This document shows positions 51,410 to 62,298 of a DNA stretch of 64,000 nt, piece after piece (within the stretch, counting starts at the first letter, position 1; each line of letters starts with the position of its first letter). Source of the stretch: Paenibacillus mellifer (GTDB lineage Bacteria > Bacillota > Bacilli > Paenibacillales > Paenibacillaceae); contig NZ_JALPRK010000017.1 of NCBI RefSeq assembly GCF_023195895.1, positions 1 through 64,000 of the forward strand. Reading direction: 5' to 3'. Both the position numbers and the translations under genes were made by a program. Under the pieces are notes generated by a model, which did no database searches, was not told the DNA's origin, and saw only the letters and a list, made by a program, of their open reading frames with translations.

Positions 51410-52831
51410 ATGAAAGCAACTTGGGAAAAAATAGAGAAGAACCTCGGCGTTCTCGAGGTTGAAGTGGAGGCGGACCGTGTAGCCGCCGCACTGGATAAAG
51501 CTTTTCAAAAAGTAGCAAAGAGAGCAAACGTACCTGGTTTCCGTAAAGGTAAAGTGCCTCGGCCGATTTTTGAAGCGCGTTTTGGCGTGGAAAGCTTGTA
51601 TCAAGATGCCATCGACATCTTGCTGCCTGAAGTGTACAGCGAAGCTGTCGACCAAACGGATATTTTCCCTGTGGATCGTCCAGAAGTTGACGTTGAGCAA
51701 TTTGCTAAAGGACAACCTTTCAAGTTCAAAGCAAAAATCACCGTTAAACCTGAAGTGAAGCTTGGCGAATACAAAGGCGTTGAAGTTCCTGCTGTTACCG
51801 TTGAAGTAAGCGAAGAGGAACTGAACAGTGAACTGGAGCGTCTGCAACAACGTCATGCAGAACTTGTTGTGGTTGATGAAGAACCTGCCCAAAACGGGGA
51901 TACGGTTGTTATCGACTTTGACGGTTCCGTAGACGGTGTGCCTTTCGAAGGCGGTCAAGCAGAACGTTATTCCCTGGAGCTTGGAAGCAACACGTTTATT
52001 CCTGGGTTCGAGGAGCAAGTGGTTGGACTGGCTACCGGCGACTTCAAGGACGTAACGGTAACTTTCCCGGACACGTACCATGCGGAAGAACTGGCTGGCA
52101 AAGAAGCCGTGTTCAAAGTGAAAGTGCATGAAATCAAACGCAAACAACTGCCTGAATTGGACGACGAGTTCGCGAAAGACGTTAGCGAATTCGATACGCT
52201 TGCCGAGTTCAAGGAAGATCTGAAGAAACAACTGAGCTCCCGCAAAGAACAAGAAGCCAAGGCAACCCGTGAAGGTGCGCTCGTTGACAAAATCGGTGAA
52301 AATGCGGAAGTGGAAATTCCGGAAGCCATGATCAATGGCGAAGTGGATAACATGGTCCGTGACTTTGATAACCGTCTTCGCTCGCAAGGCATGAACCTGG
52401 ATATGTTCCTGGGCTTCTCCGGCCAAACGGTAGACGACCTCAGAGGACAAATGCAGGGAGACGCGGAGAAACGCGTTCGCAACAACCTGGTGCTTGAGGC
52501 CATCGCGAAAGCTGAGAAGATTGAAGTCACTCAAGACGAAATCAACAAAGAACTGAACGATATGGCGGAAGCGTACAAGCGTACGCCGGAAGAAATCCGC
52601 AACATTTTGGCGGCAAACGGTTCTTTGGGCAGCTTGAACGAGGAAGTTCTGATCCGCAAGACGATTGAGTTCCTGCTGGAGAACAGCAAGGAAGTTCCGG
52701 CCGAGCAAGCGGAAGCAAAGACCAAAGAAGCTAAACCGGCTGCAAAGAAAACGACGAAAAAATCGACGAAAGCTGAATCAAAAGCTGACGCCGACAAAAC
52801 AGAAGCCGAAGAAGCCCAAGACGAGGAGTAA
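51410..52831 (+). CDS. tig: Trigger factor
   Basis: 473 residues. Ribosome-bound chaperone. Amino domain with GFRKGKVPRPIFEARFG, which holds the ribosome-binding FRKGK; a PPIase (FKBP-type) domain about 150-245 (GDTVVIDFDGSVDGVPF, FIPGFEEQVVGLATGD); helical carboxy domain to about 430. The last 40 residues are a Lys/Ala/Glu-rich tail (KKTTKKSTKAE) longer than in B. subtilis (about 424 residues). The gene has a lower-GC, strongly biased codon usage, fitting high expression. Confidence 0.96.
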   Translation: MKATWEKIEKNLGVLEVEVEADRVAAALDKAFQKVAKRANVPGFRKGKVPRPIFEARFGVESLYQDAIDILLPEVYSEAVDQTDIFPVDRPEVDVEQFAKGQPFKFKAKITVKPEVKLGEYKGVEVPAVTVEVSEEELNSELERLQQRHAELVVVDEEPAQNGDTVVIDFDGSVDGVPFEGGQAERYSLELGSNTFIPGFEEQVVGLATGDFKDVTVTFPDTYHAEELAGKEAVFKVKVHEIKRKQLPELDDEFAKDVSEFDTLAEFKEDLKKQLSSRKEQEAKATREGALVDKIGENAEVEIPEAMINGEVDNMVRDFDNRLRSQGMNLDMFLGFSGQTVDDLRGQMQGDAEKRVRNNLVLEAIAKAEKIEVTQDEINKELNDMAEAYKRTPEEIRNILAANGSLGSLNEEVLIRKTIEFLLENSKEVPAEQAEAKTKEAKPAAKKTTKKSTKAESKADADKTEAEEAQDEE

Positions 52832-52881
52832 TACACTCCTTCCTTGAACCCGCTTCTTTGAATACATCATGATAAAAGTTA

Positions 52882-52915
52882 GGGCACGTATGATAAAATG
52901 CGTGCCTTAATTTTT
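52882..52915 (+). terminator. Terminator between tig and clpP
   Basis: GGCACGTAT pairs with ATGCGTGCC (one mismatch) and is followed by TTAATTTTT. Confidence 0.75.
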
Positions 52916-53009
52916 CATCTCCGAACGATACATTTATTTCCATTACGCACGGGACAAGCCTTAGGTTATATAATGTGTAAAAACAAACATAAACTGTACG
53001 GGGCGAAAA

Positions 53010-53038
53010 ATGACATGGGGCTTCGAACATGATAGAAT
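53010..53038 (+). promoter_or_regulatory. Sigma-A promoter of clpP
   Basis: ATGACA (5/6), 17-bp spacer, TAGAAT (5/6), 49 bp before the start. No CtsR heptad repeat was seen nearby. Confidence 0.6.
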
Positions 53039-53086
53039 GTTTTACGTAAGCGTAAGGGAAATTGAAAAGGAAAAGAGGTTGGTCGC

Positions 53087-53677
53087 ATGAGTCTGGTACC
53101 TATGGTCGTAGAACAAACGAATCGAGGAGAACGGTCGTACGACATCTATTCAAGACTCCTTAAAGATCGCATTATTTTTCTCAGCAACGCTATTGATGAT
53201 GAAGTTGCCAATCTCGTGATTGCCCAACTTTTGTTTCTGGCGGCCGAAGATCCTGAGAAAGATATTCACCTGTACATCAATTCTCCGGGTGGTTCTGTTA
53301 CCGCGGGGATGGGTATATATGATACAATGCAGTTTATCAAACCCGATGTGTCCACGATCTGCGTGGGTATGGCGGCCAGTATGGGATCGCTGCTGCTGAC
53401 AGCAGGGGCCCCGGGTAAACGTTTCGCGCTTCCAAACAGCGAAGTGATGATTCATCAGCCGCTCGGCGGCGTTCGCGGTCAGGCTACGGATATCAAGATC
53501 CATGCCGACTGGATCATCAAGACGAGACAAAAGCTGAACCAGATCTATGTAGATCGAACGGGTCAACCCCTTGAAAAAATCGAGCGCGATACGGACCGCG
53601 ACTTCTTCATGAGCGCGGATGAAGCCAAGGACTACGGGATTATCGACCAGGTTATCTCCAAGCCCACTAATCTATAA
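53087..53677 (+). CDS. clpP: ATP-dependent Clp protease proteolytic subunit
   Basis: 196 residues. Serine protease that forms the 14-subunit barrel used by ClpX and ClpC. Catalytic triad visible: Ser in [11 protein letters not shown] (about 98), His in VMIHQPLGG (about 123) and Asp in [11 protein letters not shown] (about 172); the amino-terminal [20 protein letters not shown] is the processing and docking region. It lies directly before clpX, as in E. coli, whereas in B. subtilis clpP is elsewhere. Confidence 0.97.
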   Translation: MSLVPMVVEQTNRGERSYDIYSRLLKDRIIFLSNAIDDEVANLVIAQLLFLAAEDPEKDIHLYINSPGGSVTAGMGIYDTMQFIKPDVSTICVGMAASMGSLLLTAGAPGKRFALPNSEVMIHQPLGGVRGQATDIKIHADWIIKTRQKLNQIYVDRTGQPLEKIERDTDRDFFMSADEAKDYGIIDQVISKPTNL

Positions 53678-53689
53678 AGGGGTGTTTAC

Positions 53690-54946
53690 ATGTTTAAGTT
53701 TAACGATGAAAAAGGACAACTGAAGTGTTCGTTCTGTGGTAAATCGCAAGAACAGGTACGCAAGCTTGTTGCCGGACCCGGCGTTTATATATGCGACGAA
53801 TGTATTGAGCTGTGCACGGAAATCGTGGAAGAAGAGCTTGGCCACGAGGAAGAGCTGGATCTCAAGGAAATTCCGAAACCGAAGGAAATCCGCGATATTC
53901 TAGACCAGTACGTCATCGGCCAAGAGCAAGCGAAGAAATCGCTGTCCGTTGCGGTATACAACCACTACAAACGGGTGAACACGCAAAGCAAAATTGAGGA
54001 TGTCGAGCTGCAGAAGAGTAATATTTTGCTGCTGGGTCCTACGGGTTCGGGGAAAACCCTGCTTGCCCAAACGATGGCTAAAATCCTGAACGTACCGTTT
54101 GCGATCGCCGATGCGACTTCCTTGACCGAAGCCGGTTATGTCGGTGAAGACGTCGAGAATATTCTGCTGAAGCTGATTCAAGCTGCGGATTATGACGTGG
54201 AAAAAGCGGAACGCGGCATCATTTACATCGATGAAATCGATAAAGTGGCGCGCAAGTCGGAGAATCCTTCGATTACCCGCGACGTCTCCGGCGAAGGTGT
54301 TCAGCAGGCGCTGCTGAAAATTCTCGAAGGCACGGTCGCTTCCGTTCCTCCGCAAGGCGGACGTAAACATCCGCATCAGGAGTTTATCCAAATCGATACG
54401 ACGAACATTTTGTTCATTTGCGGCGGTGCGTTTGACGGTCTGGAGCAAATGATCAAACGCCGGATCGGTAAGAAAGTGATTGGCTTTAATGCGGTCAGCG
54501 ACGGGCAAAAGGAACTCAAACCGGGCGAATACCTGTCGATGGTATTGCCGGAAGACCTGCTGAAATTCGGGTTGATCCCAGAATTCGTAGGCCGTTTGCC
54601 GGTCATCTCGACCCTCGAGCCGCTGGATGAGAAGACGCTGGTGCGTATTTTGTCCGAACCGAAGAATGCTTTGGTGAAGCAATACCAGAAGCTGCTCGAG
54701 CTGGACAATGTCAACCTGCAGTTTGAACCGAAGGCGCTGGAAGCGATCGCTCGCGAAGCGATTAAGCGGAATACCGGGGCGCGCGGTCTTCGTGCGATCA
54801 TTGAGGGCATAATGCTTGACGTGATGTATGAAGTACCGTCCCGCGACGATATTTCCGACTGCGTCATCACCGAGAAGGTCGTTCAGGAGAAAACCGTTCC
54901 TGAATTGGCCGCTAAGCCAAACAAGAAACAAGAAGAAAGCGCGTAA
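53690..54946 (+). CDS. clpX: ATP-dependent Clp protease ATPase subunit ClpX
   Basis: 418 residues. Zinc-binding domain with CSFCGK and CDEC at residues 10-40, AAA+ domain with Walker A GPTGSGKT, Walker [11 protein letters not shown], sensor and pore loops ([10 protein letters not shown]), and the ClpP-binding IGF-type loop [10 protein letters not shown]. Unfolds substrates, including ssrA-tagged ones, for ClpP. Starts 12 bp after clpP (GGGGTG before ATG), so they are one operon. Confidence 0.97.
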   Translation: MFKFNDEKGQLKCSFCGKSQEQVRKLVAGPGVYICDECIELCTEIVEEELGHEEELDLKEIPKPKEIRDILDQYVIGQEQAKKSLSVAVYNHYKRVNTQSKIEDVELQKSNILLLGPTGSGKTLLAQTMAKILNVPFAIADATSLTEAGYVGEDVENILLKLIQAADYDVEKAERGIIYIDEIDKVARKSENPSITRDVSGEGVQQALLKILEGTVASVPPQGGRKHPHQEFIQIDTTNILFICGGAFDGLEQMIKRRIGKKVIGFNAVSDGQKELKPGEYLSMVLPEDLLKFGLIPEFVGRLPVISTLEPLDEKTLVRILSEPKNALVKQYQKLLELDNVNLQFEPKALEAIAREAIKRNTGARGLRAIIEGIMLDVMYEVPSRDDISDCVITEKVVQEKTVPELAAKPNKKQEESA

Positions 54947-55072
54947 GCGGGAGAACTGCTTTATCGCGGTAAAATAAAGGTCAAGGTTCTCCACCTTTGC
55001 GGATGTCGTGCCCCAAGAATAGGCGCAAGACCCGCGGGGGTGGAGCTTTGATCGTTATGGGAGAGACCAGAC

Positions 55073-56194
55073 ATGACATTCTTGAGACAAGATACGCGGC
55101 CGGTCAAAGTGGGGAACCTGACGATCGGCGGCAGCAACGAAGTGATCATTCAAAGCATGTGTACGACGAAAACGGCGGACGTCGAAGCGACAGTCGCCGA
55201 AATCCTCCGGTTGGAGGAAGCGGGTTGCCAGTTAGTACGCGTGACGGTGAACAATGAGGAAGCGGCTGCGGCGATCAAGGAAATCAAGAAACGGATTCAT
55301 ATCCCATTGGTCGCGGACATTCACTTCAACTACAAGCTGGCGCTGCTGGCGATCGAAAACGGTATCGATAAGGTCCGGATTAATCCGGGTAATATCGGAC
55401 GCCGGGAGAAGGTCGAAGCCGTTGTTAAAGCTTGTAAAGAGCGTGGCATCCCCATTCGGATCGGGGTCAACGCCGGATCACTCGAGAACCATTTACTTGA
55501 GAAATACGGGTATCCGACACCGGAAGCGATGGTGGAAAGTGCTTTGTTCCACATCGGCATTCTGGAGGAGCTTGACTTCCATGACATCATCGTTTCACTG
55601 AAAGCGTCGGATGTTCCGATGGCGATCGCAGCTTACACCAAAGCAGCTGAGGTGATTCCTTACCCGCTGCATCTGGGGATTACGGAAGCCGGAACTTTGT
55701 TCTCCGGTACGGTTAAGAGTGCAGCCGGTATCGGTGCTCTCTTGTCGATGGGGATCGGCTCAACCGTTCGTATCTCGCTGAGTGCGGATCCGGTTGAGGA
55801 AGTGAAAGTAGCGCGCGAGCTGTTGAAGACGTTTGGCTTGATCACCAATGCGGCGACGCTCGTCTCTTGCCCAACCTGCGGCCGATTGGATATCGACCTG
55901 TTCTCCATCGCCAATGAGGTGGAGGCTTATATTTCGAACCTGAAGGTGCCGATCAAGGTATCTGTTCTTGGCTGCGCCGTCAATGGCCCGGGGGAAGCGC
56001 GCGAAGCGGACATCGGCATTGCCGGTGCACGCGGCGAAGGACTGCTATTCCGTTACGGAGAAATGATTCGCAAAGTGCCGGAAGACGAGCTGCTGAACGA
56101 ATTGAAGAAAGAAATCGATCATATCGTGGAGGTGTACGAAGCGACCGGCGAAATTCCGGGACGCAAGGAACACCGTGCCCACGCGAAAGCATAG
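55073..56194 (+). CDS. ispG: 4-hydroxy-3-methylbut-2-enyl-diphosphate synthase
   Basis: 373 residues, ATG 55073 after GGGAGAGACC. Penultimate step of the MEP isoprenoid pathway. TIM-barrel half with STDK-independent motifs [28 protein letters not shown] and RINPGNIG; 4Fe-4S half with [11 protein letters not shown] (two Cys), [12 protein letters not shown] (third Cys) and the conserved Glu. In B. subtilis ispG lies elsewhere, so its place between clpX and lonB is a lineage feature. Own terminator. Confidence 0.95.
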   Translation: MTFLRQDTRPVKVGNLTIGGSNEVIIQSMCTTKTADVEATVAEILRLEEAGCQLVRVTVNNEEAAAAIKEIKKRIHIPLVADIHFNYKLALLAIENGIDKVRINPGNIGRREKVEAVVKACKERGIPIRIGVNAGSLENHLLEKYGYPTPEAMVESALFHIGILEELDFHDIIVSLKASDVPMAIAAYTKAAEVIPYPLHLGITEAGTLFSGTVKSAAGIGALLSMGIGSTVRISLSADPVEEVKVARELLKTFGLITNAATLVSCPTCGRLDIDLFSIANEVEAYISNLKVPIKVSVLGCAVNGPGEAREADIGIAGARGEGLLFRYGEMIRKVPEDELLNELKKEIDHIVEVYEATGEIPGRKEHRAHAKA

Positions 56195-56207
56195 TGAGAT
56201 TTTAACC

Positions 56208-56247
56208 AAAGCCGCAACCTGCCTTTCCGAGCAGGTTGCGGCTTTTT
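56208..56247 (+). terminator. Strong terminator after ispG
   Basis: AAAGCCGCAACCTGC pairs with GCAGGTTGCGGCTTT around an 8-base loop, followed by a T-run. Confidence 0.9.
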
Positions 56248-56454
56248 TGGCTTTTCTCTTTAAAGTACGGGTTATTATCTATTCCGAATTTAGTTGATCA
56301 AATAACCTGGCGGCAAGAGCGATCAGAAGCCCAAACGTTTCTCGGAGTTGCCGTACAGCCGTACTTTAAAACTCCTTGTTTTACCTTGGAGCGAAAAGGC
56401 TATACTACCAAGTATCAGTCAATGAGTAGTCTAAGTGTGGGAGGCGTAACGCAT

Positions 56455-58173
56455 ATGGATTTGAATGTTATCCTGATGGCGGTCCAAATGTTCTTTGCCG
56501 TGGTCATCGGGCTTTATTTCTGGAATCAGCTGCGCAGTCAAAAAGGAAACCGGATGGCGGTAGACCGGGAATCACGCAAGGAAATGGAGAAACTGCGCAA
56601 GCTACGGGCCGTTTCGCTCACCAAGCCGCTTGCGGAACGGACCCGTCCCGCCTCGATGAACGACATCGTGGGGCAGAAGGACGGATTGCGTGCGCTTAAA
56701 GCGGCACTGTGCAGCGCCAACCCGCAGCATGTCATCATTTACGGGCCGCCGGGCGTAGGCAAAACGGCAGCGGCACGTGTCGTCATGGAGGAGGCCAAGA
56801 AAAATCCGGTCTCTCCCTTTAAAACCGATGCCAAGTTTATGGAGATTGATGCTACCATCGCCCGTTTTGACGAGCGGGGGATCGCTGACCCGTTGATCGG
56901 TTCAGTGCATGATCCGATTTATCAAGGGGCGGGAGCTATGGGGGTTGCCGGCATTCCGCAGCCCAAACCCGGTGCGGTTACGAAAGCTCATGGCGGCATA
57001 TTGTTTATTGATGAGATCGGCGAATTGCATTCCATTCAAATGAATAAACTGTTGAAGGTCTTGGAGGACCGCAAGGTTTTTCTGGAGAGTGCGTATTATA
57101 ACTCAGAGGATGCAAATACGCCAGCGTATATCCACGATATTTTTCAAAACGGTCTGCCTGCGGATTTCCGTCTGGTTGGAGCGACAACCCGCTCGCCGCA
57201 GGAGATTCCAGCCGCCTTGCGTTCGCGGTGCATGGAAATCTATTTCCGACCGTTGCTGCCGGAGGAAATAGCCCAAATTGCTGACGATGCCGTGAAGCGG
57301 ATCGGGTTCCAGCCTTGTCCGGAAGCGGTGGAGGTCATCAAGAAATACGCGACCAACGGCCGCGAAGCTGTGAATATGGTGCAATTGGCCGCCGGTCTTG
57401 CCCTTACCGAGAAGCGCGACCATCTGTTAGCGTCGGATCTAGAATGGGTGGCGACAAGCAGCCAGCTTGCGCCGCGTCCGGACCGCAAAATCCCGGCACA
57501 GCCTGCGGTTGGCGTTGTCAACGGCCTAGCCGTATATGGCGCGAACATGGGCACATTGCTGGAGATCGAAGCGACAGCTGTTCCAGCTGAAAAGGGCAAA
57601 GGCACCTACAATATGACCGGTGTTGTGGACGAAGAGGAAATTGGCGGAGGCAGCCGTACGTTACGCCGCAAGAGTATGGCGAAAGGTTCGGTGGAGAACG
57701 TTCTGACCGTTCTGCAGCGGATCGGCTTGAATCCATCGAACTATCACCTTCATATCAATTTCCCGGGCGGGACCCCGATCGACGGTCCGTCCGCCGGGTT
57801 AGCGATCGCCACCGCTATCGCGTCGGCGATCAAACAAGTACCGGTGAACCATCAGATTGCGATGACCGGCGAGTTAGGGATCCATGGCAAAGTGAAGCCG
57901 GTTGGCGGCGTTGTGGCCAAAGTGGAGGCAGCTTTTCAGGCAGGCGCGACAACAGTATTGATTCCAAAGGACAACTGGCAGACGTTGTTTGAAGGTTTGG
58001 AAGGGCTGCAGGTCATAGCCGTCGAGACTTTAGGAGATGTGTTCCGCCATGTTTTTGGTCCCGAAGCGGAGAAGAACCTGGAACTGCCGGTTGGCGGCGA
58101 TCTGTTTGCCCCGGTAGCTGCTCCAGCGCCTTTCCTGCATGCGGAGTCCCCTTCGCAAGGCGGGGCGATGTAA
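56455..58173 (+). CDS. lonB: ATP-dependent protease LonB
   Basis: The frame is open from 56236, across the terminator, but ATG 56455 follows GGGAGG and gives 572 residues beginning with a membrane segment (LMAVQMFFAVVIGLYFW), as in B. subtilis LonB. AAA+ motifs: [26 protein letters not shown]; protease domain with GGTPIDGPSAGLAIA (catalytic Ser) and KPVGGVVAKVEAAFQAG (Lys). In B. subtilis LonB acts in the forespore under sigma-F. About 20 residues at the end are Ala/Pro-rich. Confidence 0.95.
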   Translation: MDLNVILMAVQMFFAVVIGLYFWNQLRSQKGNRMAVDRESRKEMEKLRKLRAVSLTKPLAERTRPASMNDIVGQKDGLRALKAALCSANPQHVIIYGPPGVGKTAAARVVMEEAKKNPVSPFKTDAKFMEIDATIARFDERGIADPLIGSVHDPIYQGAGAMGVAGIPQPKPGAVTKAHGGILFIDEIGELHSIQMNKLLKVLEDRKVFLESAYYNSEDANTPAYIHDIFQNGLPADFRLVGATTRSPQEIPAALRSRCMEIYFRPLLPEEIAQIADDAVKRIGFQPCPEAVEVIKKYATNGREAVNMVQLAAGLALTEKRDHLLASDLEWVATSSQLAPRPDRKIPAQPAVGVVNGLAVYGANMGTLLEIEATAVPAEKGKGTYNMTGVVDEEEIGGGSRTLRRKSMAKGSVENVLTVLQRIGLNPSNYHLHINFPGGTPIDGPSAGLAIATAIASAIKQVPVNHQIAMTGELGIHGKVKPVGGVVAKVEAAFQAGATTVLIPKDNWQTLFEGLEGLQVIAVETLGDVFRHVFGPEAEKNLELPVGGDLFAPVAAPAPFLHAESPSQGGAM

Positions 58174-58321
58174 TCGGGCAAGATAGGAATTCGAAAACGT
58201 CCAGCTCGTTTGCTTTCCGGGGGGCGGCTGCCTGAAGCAGCCGCTCCTCGTTGGTGTTTTTATGTAACATTTGCTAAAATAGCAATGATATCAACAGAGA
58301 ACGTTTGGAGGTGCATAAGCG

Positions 58322-60658
58322 ATGGGACCCCATAAATCCAAAGGCCGGCGTTTCCCGCTGCTACCGCTGCGCGGTCTGCTCGTCTATCCAAGCATGGTGC
58401 TGCACTTGGACGTAGGACGGGAGAAATCCGTGAAGGCGCTGGAGAAAGCAATGGTCGAAGATAATCTGATTCTCCTCTGTTCTCAATCGGAAGTGAACAT
58501 AGAAGAACCGACCCAGGAAGATATCTTTCGCATCGGCACCGTCGCAAAGGTGCGCCAGATGCTGAAATTGCCGAACGGCACGATTCGGGTGCTGGTGGAA
58601 GGCATGGAACGCGCGGAAATTATCGAATATTTGGATAATGACGAATATTATGAGGTTATGGCCAAGGAACGCCCGGAGGAAGAAACGGTCGATCCCGAAG
58701 TGGACGCGCTCATGCGTACGGTGTTAACCCAATTCGAACATTATATCAATTTATCCAAGAAGGTCACGCCAGAGACGCTGGCTGCGGTATCGGACATTGA
58801 AGAAGCCGGACGCTTGGCAGACGTCATTACCAGCCATTTGTCGTTGAAAATCAAAGATAAGCAGGAAATCCTCGAAACGATCGATGTCCGTAAGCGGATG
58901 GAGAAGCTGCTCGACATCTTGAATAACGAGCGCGAAGTGCTTGAGCTGGAACGCAAAATCAACCAACGCGTTAAGAAACAGATGGAGAAGACGCAGAAGG
59001 AATATTATTTGCGCGAGCAAATGAAAGCGATCCAGAAGGAGCTCGGCGAGAAGGAAGGCCGGGCCGGAGAAGCGGAAGAGCTGCGGACCCAACTCGAGGA
59101 GAAGGGGCTGCCGGAGAACGTCCGGGAGAAGGTCGAGAAGGAAATCGATCGCCTGGAGAAAATGCCGGCCAGCTCGGCGGAAGGCGGTGTCATCCGCAAC
59201 TACGTGGATTGGCTACTTAGCTTGCCGTGGAGTAATAAGACCGAGGATGATCTGGATCTCGCCAAAGCGGAGCAGGTGCTGAACGAAGATCATTATGGCC
59301 TGGATAAACCGAAAGAACGGGTCCTGGAATATTTGGCTGTGCAGAAGCTGGTCAAAAAGCTGAAGGGACCGATTCTTTGCCTGGTAGGACCACCGGGGGT
59401 CGGGAAAACGTCGCTGGCTCGTTCGATCGCCCGTTCACTGGGCCGTGAATTCGTTCGGATTTCGCTAGGCGGCGTGCGGGACGAGGCGGAGATCCGTGGA
59501 CACCGCCGCACTTACGTCGGTGCTATGCCGGGACGGATTATTCAGGGCATGAAAACAGCGGGCACGCTGAATCCGGTTTTTCTGTTAGACGAAATCGACA
59601 AGATGGCCTCCGATTTCCGCGGCGATCCCTCATCGGCGTTGCTCGAGGTATTGGATCCGGAGCAAAATAACACCTTCTCCGATCATTTTATCGAAGTTCC
59701 GTTTGATCTTTCGAACGTGATGTTTATTACGACCGCCAACGCGGTGCATAACATTCCGCGTCCGCTGCTCGATCGGATGGAAACGCTGTTTATACCCGGA
59801 TATACGGAGCTGGAGAAACTCCAGATCGCAAACCGATATTTACTGCCGAAACAAAAACGCGAGCATGGGCTGGAAACGGAGCAGCTGGAGGTCGGCGAAG
59901 ACGTGCTGCTGAAAGTGATCCGCGAATATACTCGCGAATCCGGCGTCCGTAATTTGGAGCAACAGGTGGCTGCACTGTGCCGCAAGGCTGCGAAGCAGAT
60001 CGTTTCCGAAGACAAGGAGCAAATCGTCATCACCCCGGACACCCTGAAGGATCACCTCGGTGTGGCGAAATTTCGCTACGGCATGGCTGAGCTGGAGGAT
60101 CAAATCGGTACCGTGACCGGTCTGGCTTGGACGGAAGTCGGCGGAGAAACACTGGTGATCGAGGTGACGGTCGTACCAGGTGCCGGGAAGCTCACATTAA
60201 CCGGTAAACTGGGTGATGTCATGAAGGAATCCGCGCAGGCGGCCTTCAGTTATACTCGTTCCAAAGCGGCGGAGCTCGGGATTCCGCTTGATTTTCACGA
60301 GAAAAACGATATTCACATTCATATCCCCGAAGGGGCCATTCCGAAAGACGGTCCCTCGGCAGGAATTACAATCGCAACTGCGTTAATCTCGGCATTGACT
60401 AACCGCCACGTCTCCAAGGACGTCGCCATGACTGGCGAAATCACATTGCGCGGACGCGTGCTGCCGATCGGTGGATTGAAAGAGAAATCGCTCGCCGCGC
60501 ATCGCGCGGGCTACCGCAAGGTCCTGATGCCGAAGGACAACGAGCGCGATCTGCGCGATATTCCGGACAGCGTGAAGGATGATCTGGAATTCGTGCCGGT
60601 GTCCCATATGGACCAAGTACTCGAGCATGCCCTCGTGGAACATCCCGAAGTGCACTAG
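58322..60658 (+). CDS. lonA: ATP-dependent protease LonA
   Basis: 778 residues, full length; GGAGGTG lies 10 bp before ATG 58322. Amino LON substrate-binding domain 8-200 ([20 protein letters not shown]), coiled middle ([19 protein letters not shown]), AAA+ with [15 protein letters not shown] and [10 protein letters not shown], and the carboxy protease with [15 protein letters not shown] (Ser) and [15 protein letters not shown] (Lys). Degrades misfolded and regulatory proteins in the cytoplasm. A GC-rich hairpin at 58226-58246 before it may attenuate readthrough from lonB. Confidence 0.97.
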   Translation: MGPHKSKGRRFPLLPLRGLLVYPSMVLHLDVGREKSVKALEKAMVEDNLILLCSQSEVNIEEPTQEDIFRIGTVAKVRQMLKLPNGTIRVLVEGMERAEIIEYLDNDEYYEVMAKERPEEETVDPEVDALMRTVLTQFEHYINLSKKVTPETLAAVSDIEEAGRLADVITSHLSLKIKDKQEILETIDVRKRMEKLLDILNNEREVLELERKINQRVKKQMEKTQKEYYLREQMKAIQKELGEKEGRAGEAEELRTQLEEKGLPENVREKVEKEIDRLEKMPASSAEGGVIRNYVDWLLSLPWSNKTEDDLDLAKAEQVLNEDHYGLDKPKERVLEYLAVQKLVKKLKGPILCLVGPPGVGKTSLARSIARSLGREFVRISLGGVRDEAEIRGHRRTYVGAMPGRIIQGMKTAGTLNPVFLLDEIDKMASDFRGDPSSALLEVLDPEQNNTFSDHFIEVPFDLSNVMFITTANAVHNIPRPLLDRMETLFIPGYTELEKLQIANRYLLPKQKREHGLETEQLEVGEDVLLKVIREYTRESGVRNLEQQVAALCRKAAKQIVSEDKEQIVITPDTLKDHLGVAKFRYGMAELEDQIGTVTGLAWTEVGGETLVIEVTVVPGAGKLTLTGKLGDVMKESAQAAFSYTRSKAAELGIPLDFHEKNDIHIHIPEGAIPKDGPSAGITIATALISALTNRHVSKDVAMTGEITLRGRVLPIGGLKEKSLAAHRAGYRKVLMPKDNERDLRDIPDSVKDDLEFVPVSHMDQVLEHALVEHPEVH

Positions 60659-60707
60659 CATGAAAGGCGCGGCGCAAGCTTCTACCGCCGCTTAAGAGAG
60701 GAATTGA

Positions 60708-61355
60708 ATGATGAAAGTAACCAAGGCTGAATTTATTATCAGCGCCGTCGGCCCCAACCAATATCCTGAAGACGCCTTGCCAGAGATTGCTCTGGCAGGG
60801 CGTTCCAATGTGGGCAAATCGTCGCTGATCAACCGAATGATAAACCGTAAGAATCTGGCGCGTACGAGCTCGACACCCGGTAAAACCCAGCATCTCAACT
60901 ATTACCGGATCAACGATCGGGTTTATTTTGTGGACGTGCCCGGCTATGGGTATGCCAAAGTATCCAAGACACAACGTGAGGTCTGGGGGAAAATGATCGA
61001 GAAATATTTGCAGGAGCGGGAGACGCTTAAGCTGGTTCTGCAGATTATCGATCTTCGGCATCCGCCGACCAAAGACGACGAGCTGATGTACGATTGGCTG
61101 AAGGCATTCGATCTTCCCGTTTGCGTCGTTGCCACCAAAGCGGACAAGATTCCAAAATCGCGATGGCAGAAGCATTTGAAGATCGTCAAGGAAGGACTGG
61201 TCCTGCGGGCAGGCGATCCGCTGATTCTCTTTTCCGCAGAAGAGGGGATTGGGAAGGATGAGTTATGGGCGCAGATCGCACATTATGCTGAGCTTTCGGA
61301 GGAGACAGAGTTGGTGAGCCCAGAGGCTGCCGAGGCCGAAAATGGAAAAAGTTAA
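60708..61355 (+). CDS. engB: Ribosome-biogenesis GTPase EngB (YsxC)
   Basis: 215 residues from ATG 60708; ATG 60711 is the better-spaced second choice after AGAGAGGA. Essential small GTPase for 50S assembly. G1 [17 protein letters not shown]2 [11 protein letters not shown]3 [13 protein letters not shown]4 VATKADKI, G5 around SAEEGIG. The last 20 residues are acidic. Follows lonA as in B. subtilis and is closed by a terminator. Confidence 0.96.
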   Translation: MMKVTKAEFIISAVGPNQYPEDALPEIALAGRSNVGKSSLINRMINRKNLARTSSTPGKTQHLNYYRINDRVYFVDVPGYGYAKVSKTQREVWGKMIEKYLQERETLKLVLQIIDLRHPPTKDDELMYDWLKAFDLPVCVVATKADKIPKSRWQKHLKIVKEGLVLRAGDPLILFSAEEGIGKDELWAQIAHYAELSEETELVSPEAAEAENGKS

Positions 61356-61429
61356 GAATTCGTTGGATGCGGAAGGGATTTGAAGCAGTTTCAGCAGGAA
61401 AGTGAGCATGCAGCGGGATTGTTCAGGTT

Positions 61430-61453
61430 AAAAACGGCTTAATGCCGTTTTTT
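61430..61453 (+). terminator. Terminator after engB
   Basis: AAAAACGGC pairs with GCCGTTTTT around TTAAT, followed by T. Confidence 0.85.
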
Positions 61454-61551
61454 CTGGAAAATGGCAAGAATTCACGTTTTGGCGGCTGAGCGTACGGCTG
61501 GAATCGTAGTGTATAATTATGATAAAGCGATTTAGAATTGAGGAGATTTGT

Positions 61552-62136
61552 ATGGCTCAGCGGTTAGCCACAGAGTATGTCAATGCCAGTATGCGTTTAA
61601 CGGAAGTCCAGATGTCGCAGTTTGTTCACAAAGTATACGATCCTCACGTTCGCCAACGAGTCAAGGTGTTGGATAACGGCGGGCAGGAGGTCATGCTGGA
61701 GGATGACGGCGGAGAAGAAGTGCATCTGCCATTTGAACGTGTTGACGGATATTATGTCTGCGAAATGTCTTTCCGCTTGGAAAAACCCCATTTAACGAAC
61801 GTAATGAGACTGTTGTTCGCGGCGTTTAAAGGCTCCGGCATGGTCACCCGAATTTATAACGGATTCATGATGATGTATTATTATCAGGAAGGCCGGGTTC
61901 GCAAAATCGTCGAGTATTCCCGAGATTCCTATAAGCTGGTGTTTGAATTCAAGGATGCGACGATGGAGCTGCAGCAGGTGTACCGGAATAACGATGTCGA
62001 GCTGGAAATCGCTCGGATCCGCAAGGACGTGAATGCTCTGCTTGACCAACGATTTATTGCAAGTGAAGCGGATGTGGATCATATCGACGATCAATTGCGC
62101 CACTGCTCGCGGAGATTGTTCGTTCTCGAGGCTTAA
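61552..62136 (+). CDS. Conserved protein of unknown function, 194 residues
   Basis: ATG 61552 is chosen for the GAGGAGA site; the frame opens at 61519. A TATAAT at 61512 is a likely -10. I do not recognise a domain with known activity. It has a helical start (YVNASMRLTEVQMSQFVHKVY), a strand-rich middle (HLPFERVDGYYVCEMSFRLEK, GFMMMYYYQEGRVRKIVEYS) and a charged carboxy helix ending with a Cys/Arg-rich RHCSRRLFV. Soluble. Genes like this are often labelled as peptide-synthetase modules in related genomes, but no such motif is visible. Confidence 0.7.
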   Translation: MAQRLATEYVNASMRLTEVQMSQFVHKVYDPHVRQRVKVLDNGGQEVMLEDDGGEEVHLPFERVDGYYVCEMSFRLEKPHLTNVMRLLFAAFKGSGMVTRIYNGFMMMYYYQEGRVRKIVEYSRDSYKLVFEFKDATMELQQVYRNNDVELEIARIRKDVNALLDQRFIASEADVDHIDDQLRHCSRRLFVLEA

Positions 62137-62206
62137 TAAATTGATGCTGATCCTCCTCTTAACGGCTGTCACCAGGGAGAGGGCGGCAACATAATGTACT
62201 AGTGAT

Positions 62207-62234
62207 AACTACCCTGATATCAGGGTAGTTTTTT
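62207..62234 (+). terminator. Strong terminator
   Basis: AACTACCCTGA pairs perfectly with TCAGGGTAGTT around TA, followed by T-run. Confidence 0.85.
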
Positions 62235-62298
62235 AATCGAAATCTCGCGGGTCGATGCGGGATTTCCGCCTGAAAAAATAGGTTGCATTTGTCCTCAA

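Noticed and set aside
51320-52708. Minus-strand frame of 462 codons opposite tig
   Set aside because: It is rich in Phe, His and Gln, has no domain, and arises from the strong codon bias of tig on the other strand.
53010-53086. CtsR operator before clpP
   Set aside because: No GGTCAAA-type direct repeat could be found in the 250 bp upstream.
53900-54994. Minus-strand frame of 364 codons opposite clpX
   Set aside because: Shadow of clpX codon bias; no recognisable motif.
56236-56454. Long amino extension of LonB
   Set aside because: It runs through the ispG terminator and has no ribosome site; the B. subtilis-type membrane segment starts at 56455.
61552-62136. Non-ribosomal peptide synthetase module
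   Set aside because: 195 codons without adenylation, condensation or carrier motifs.
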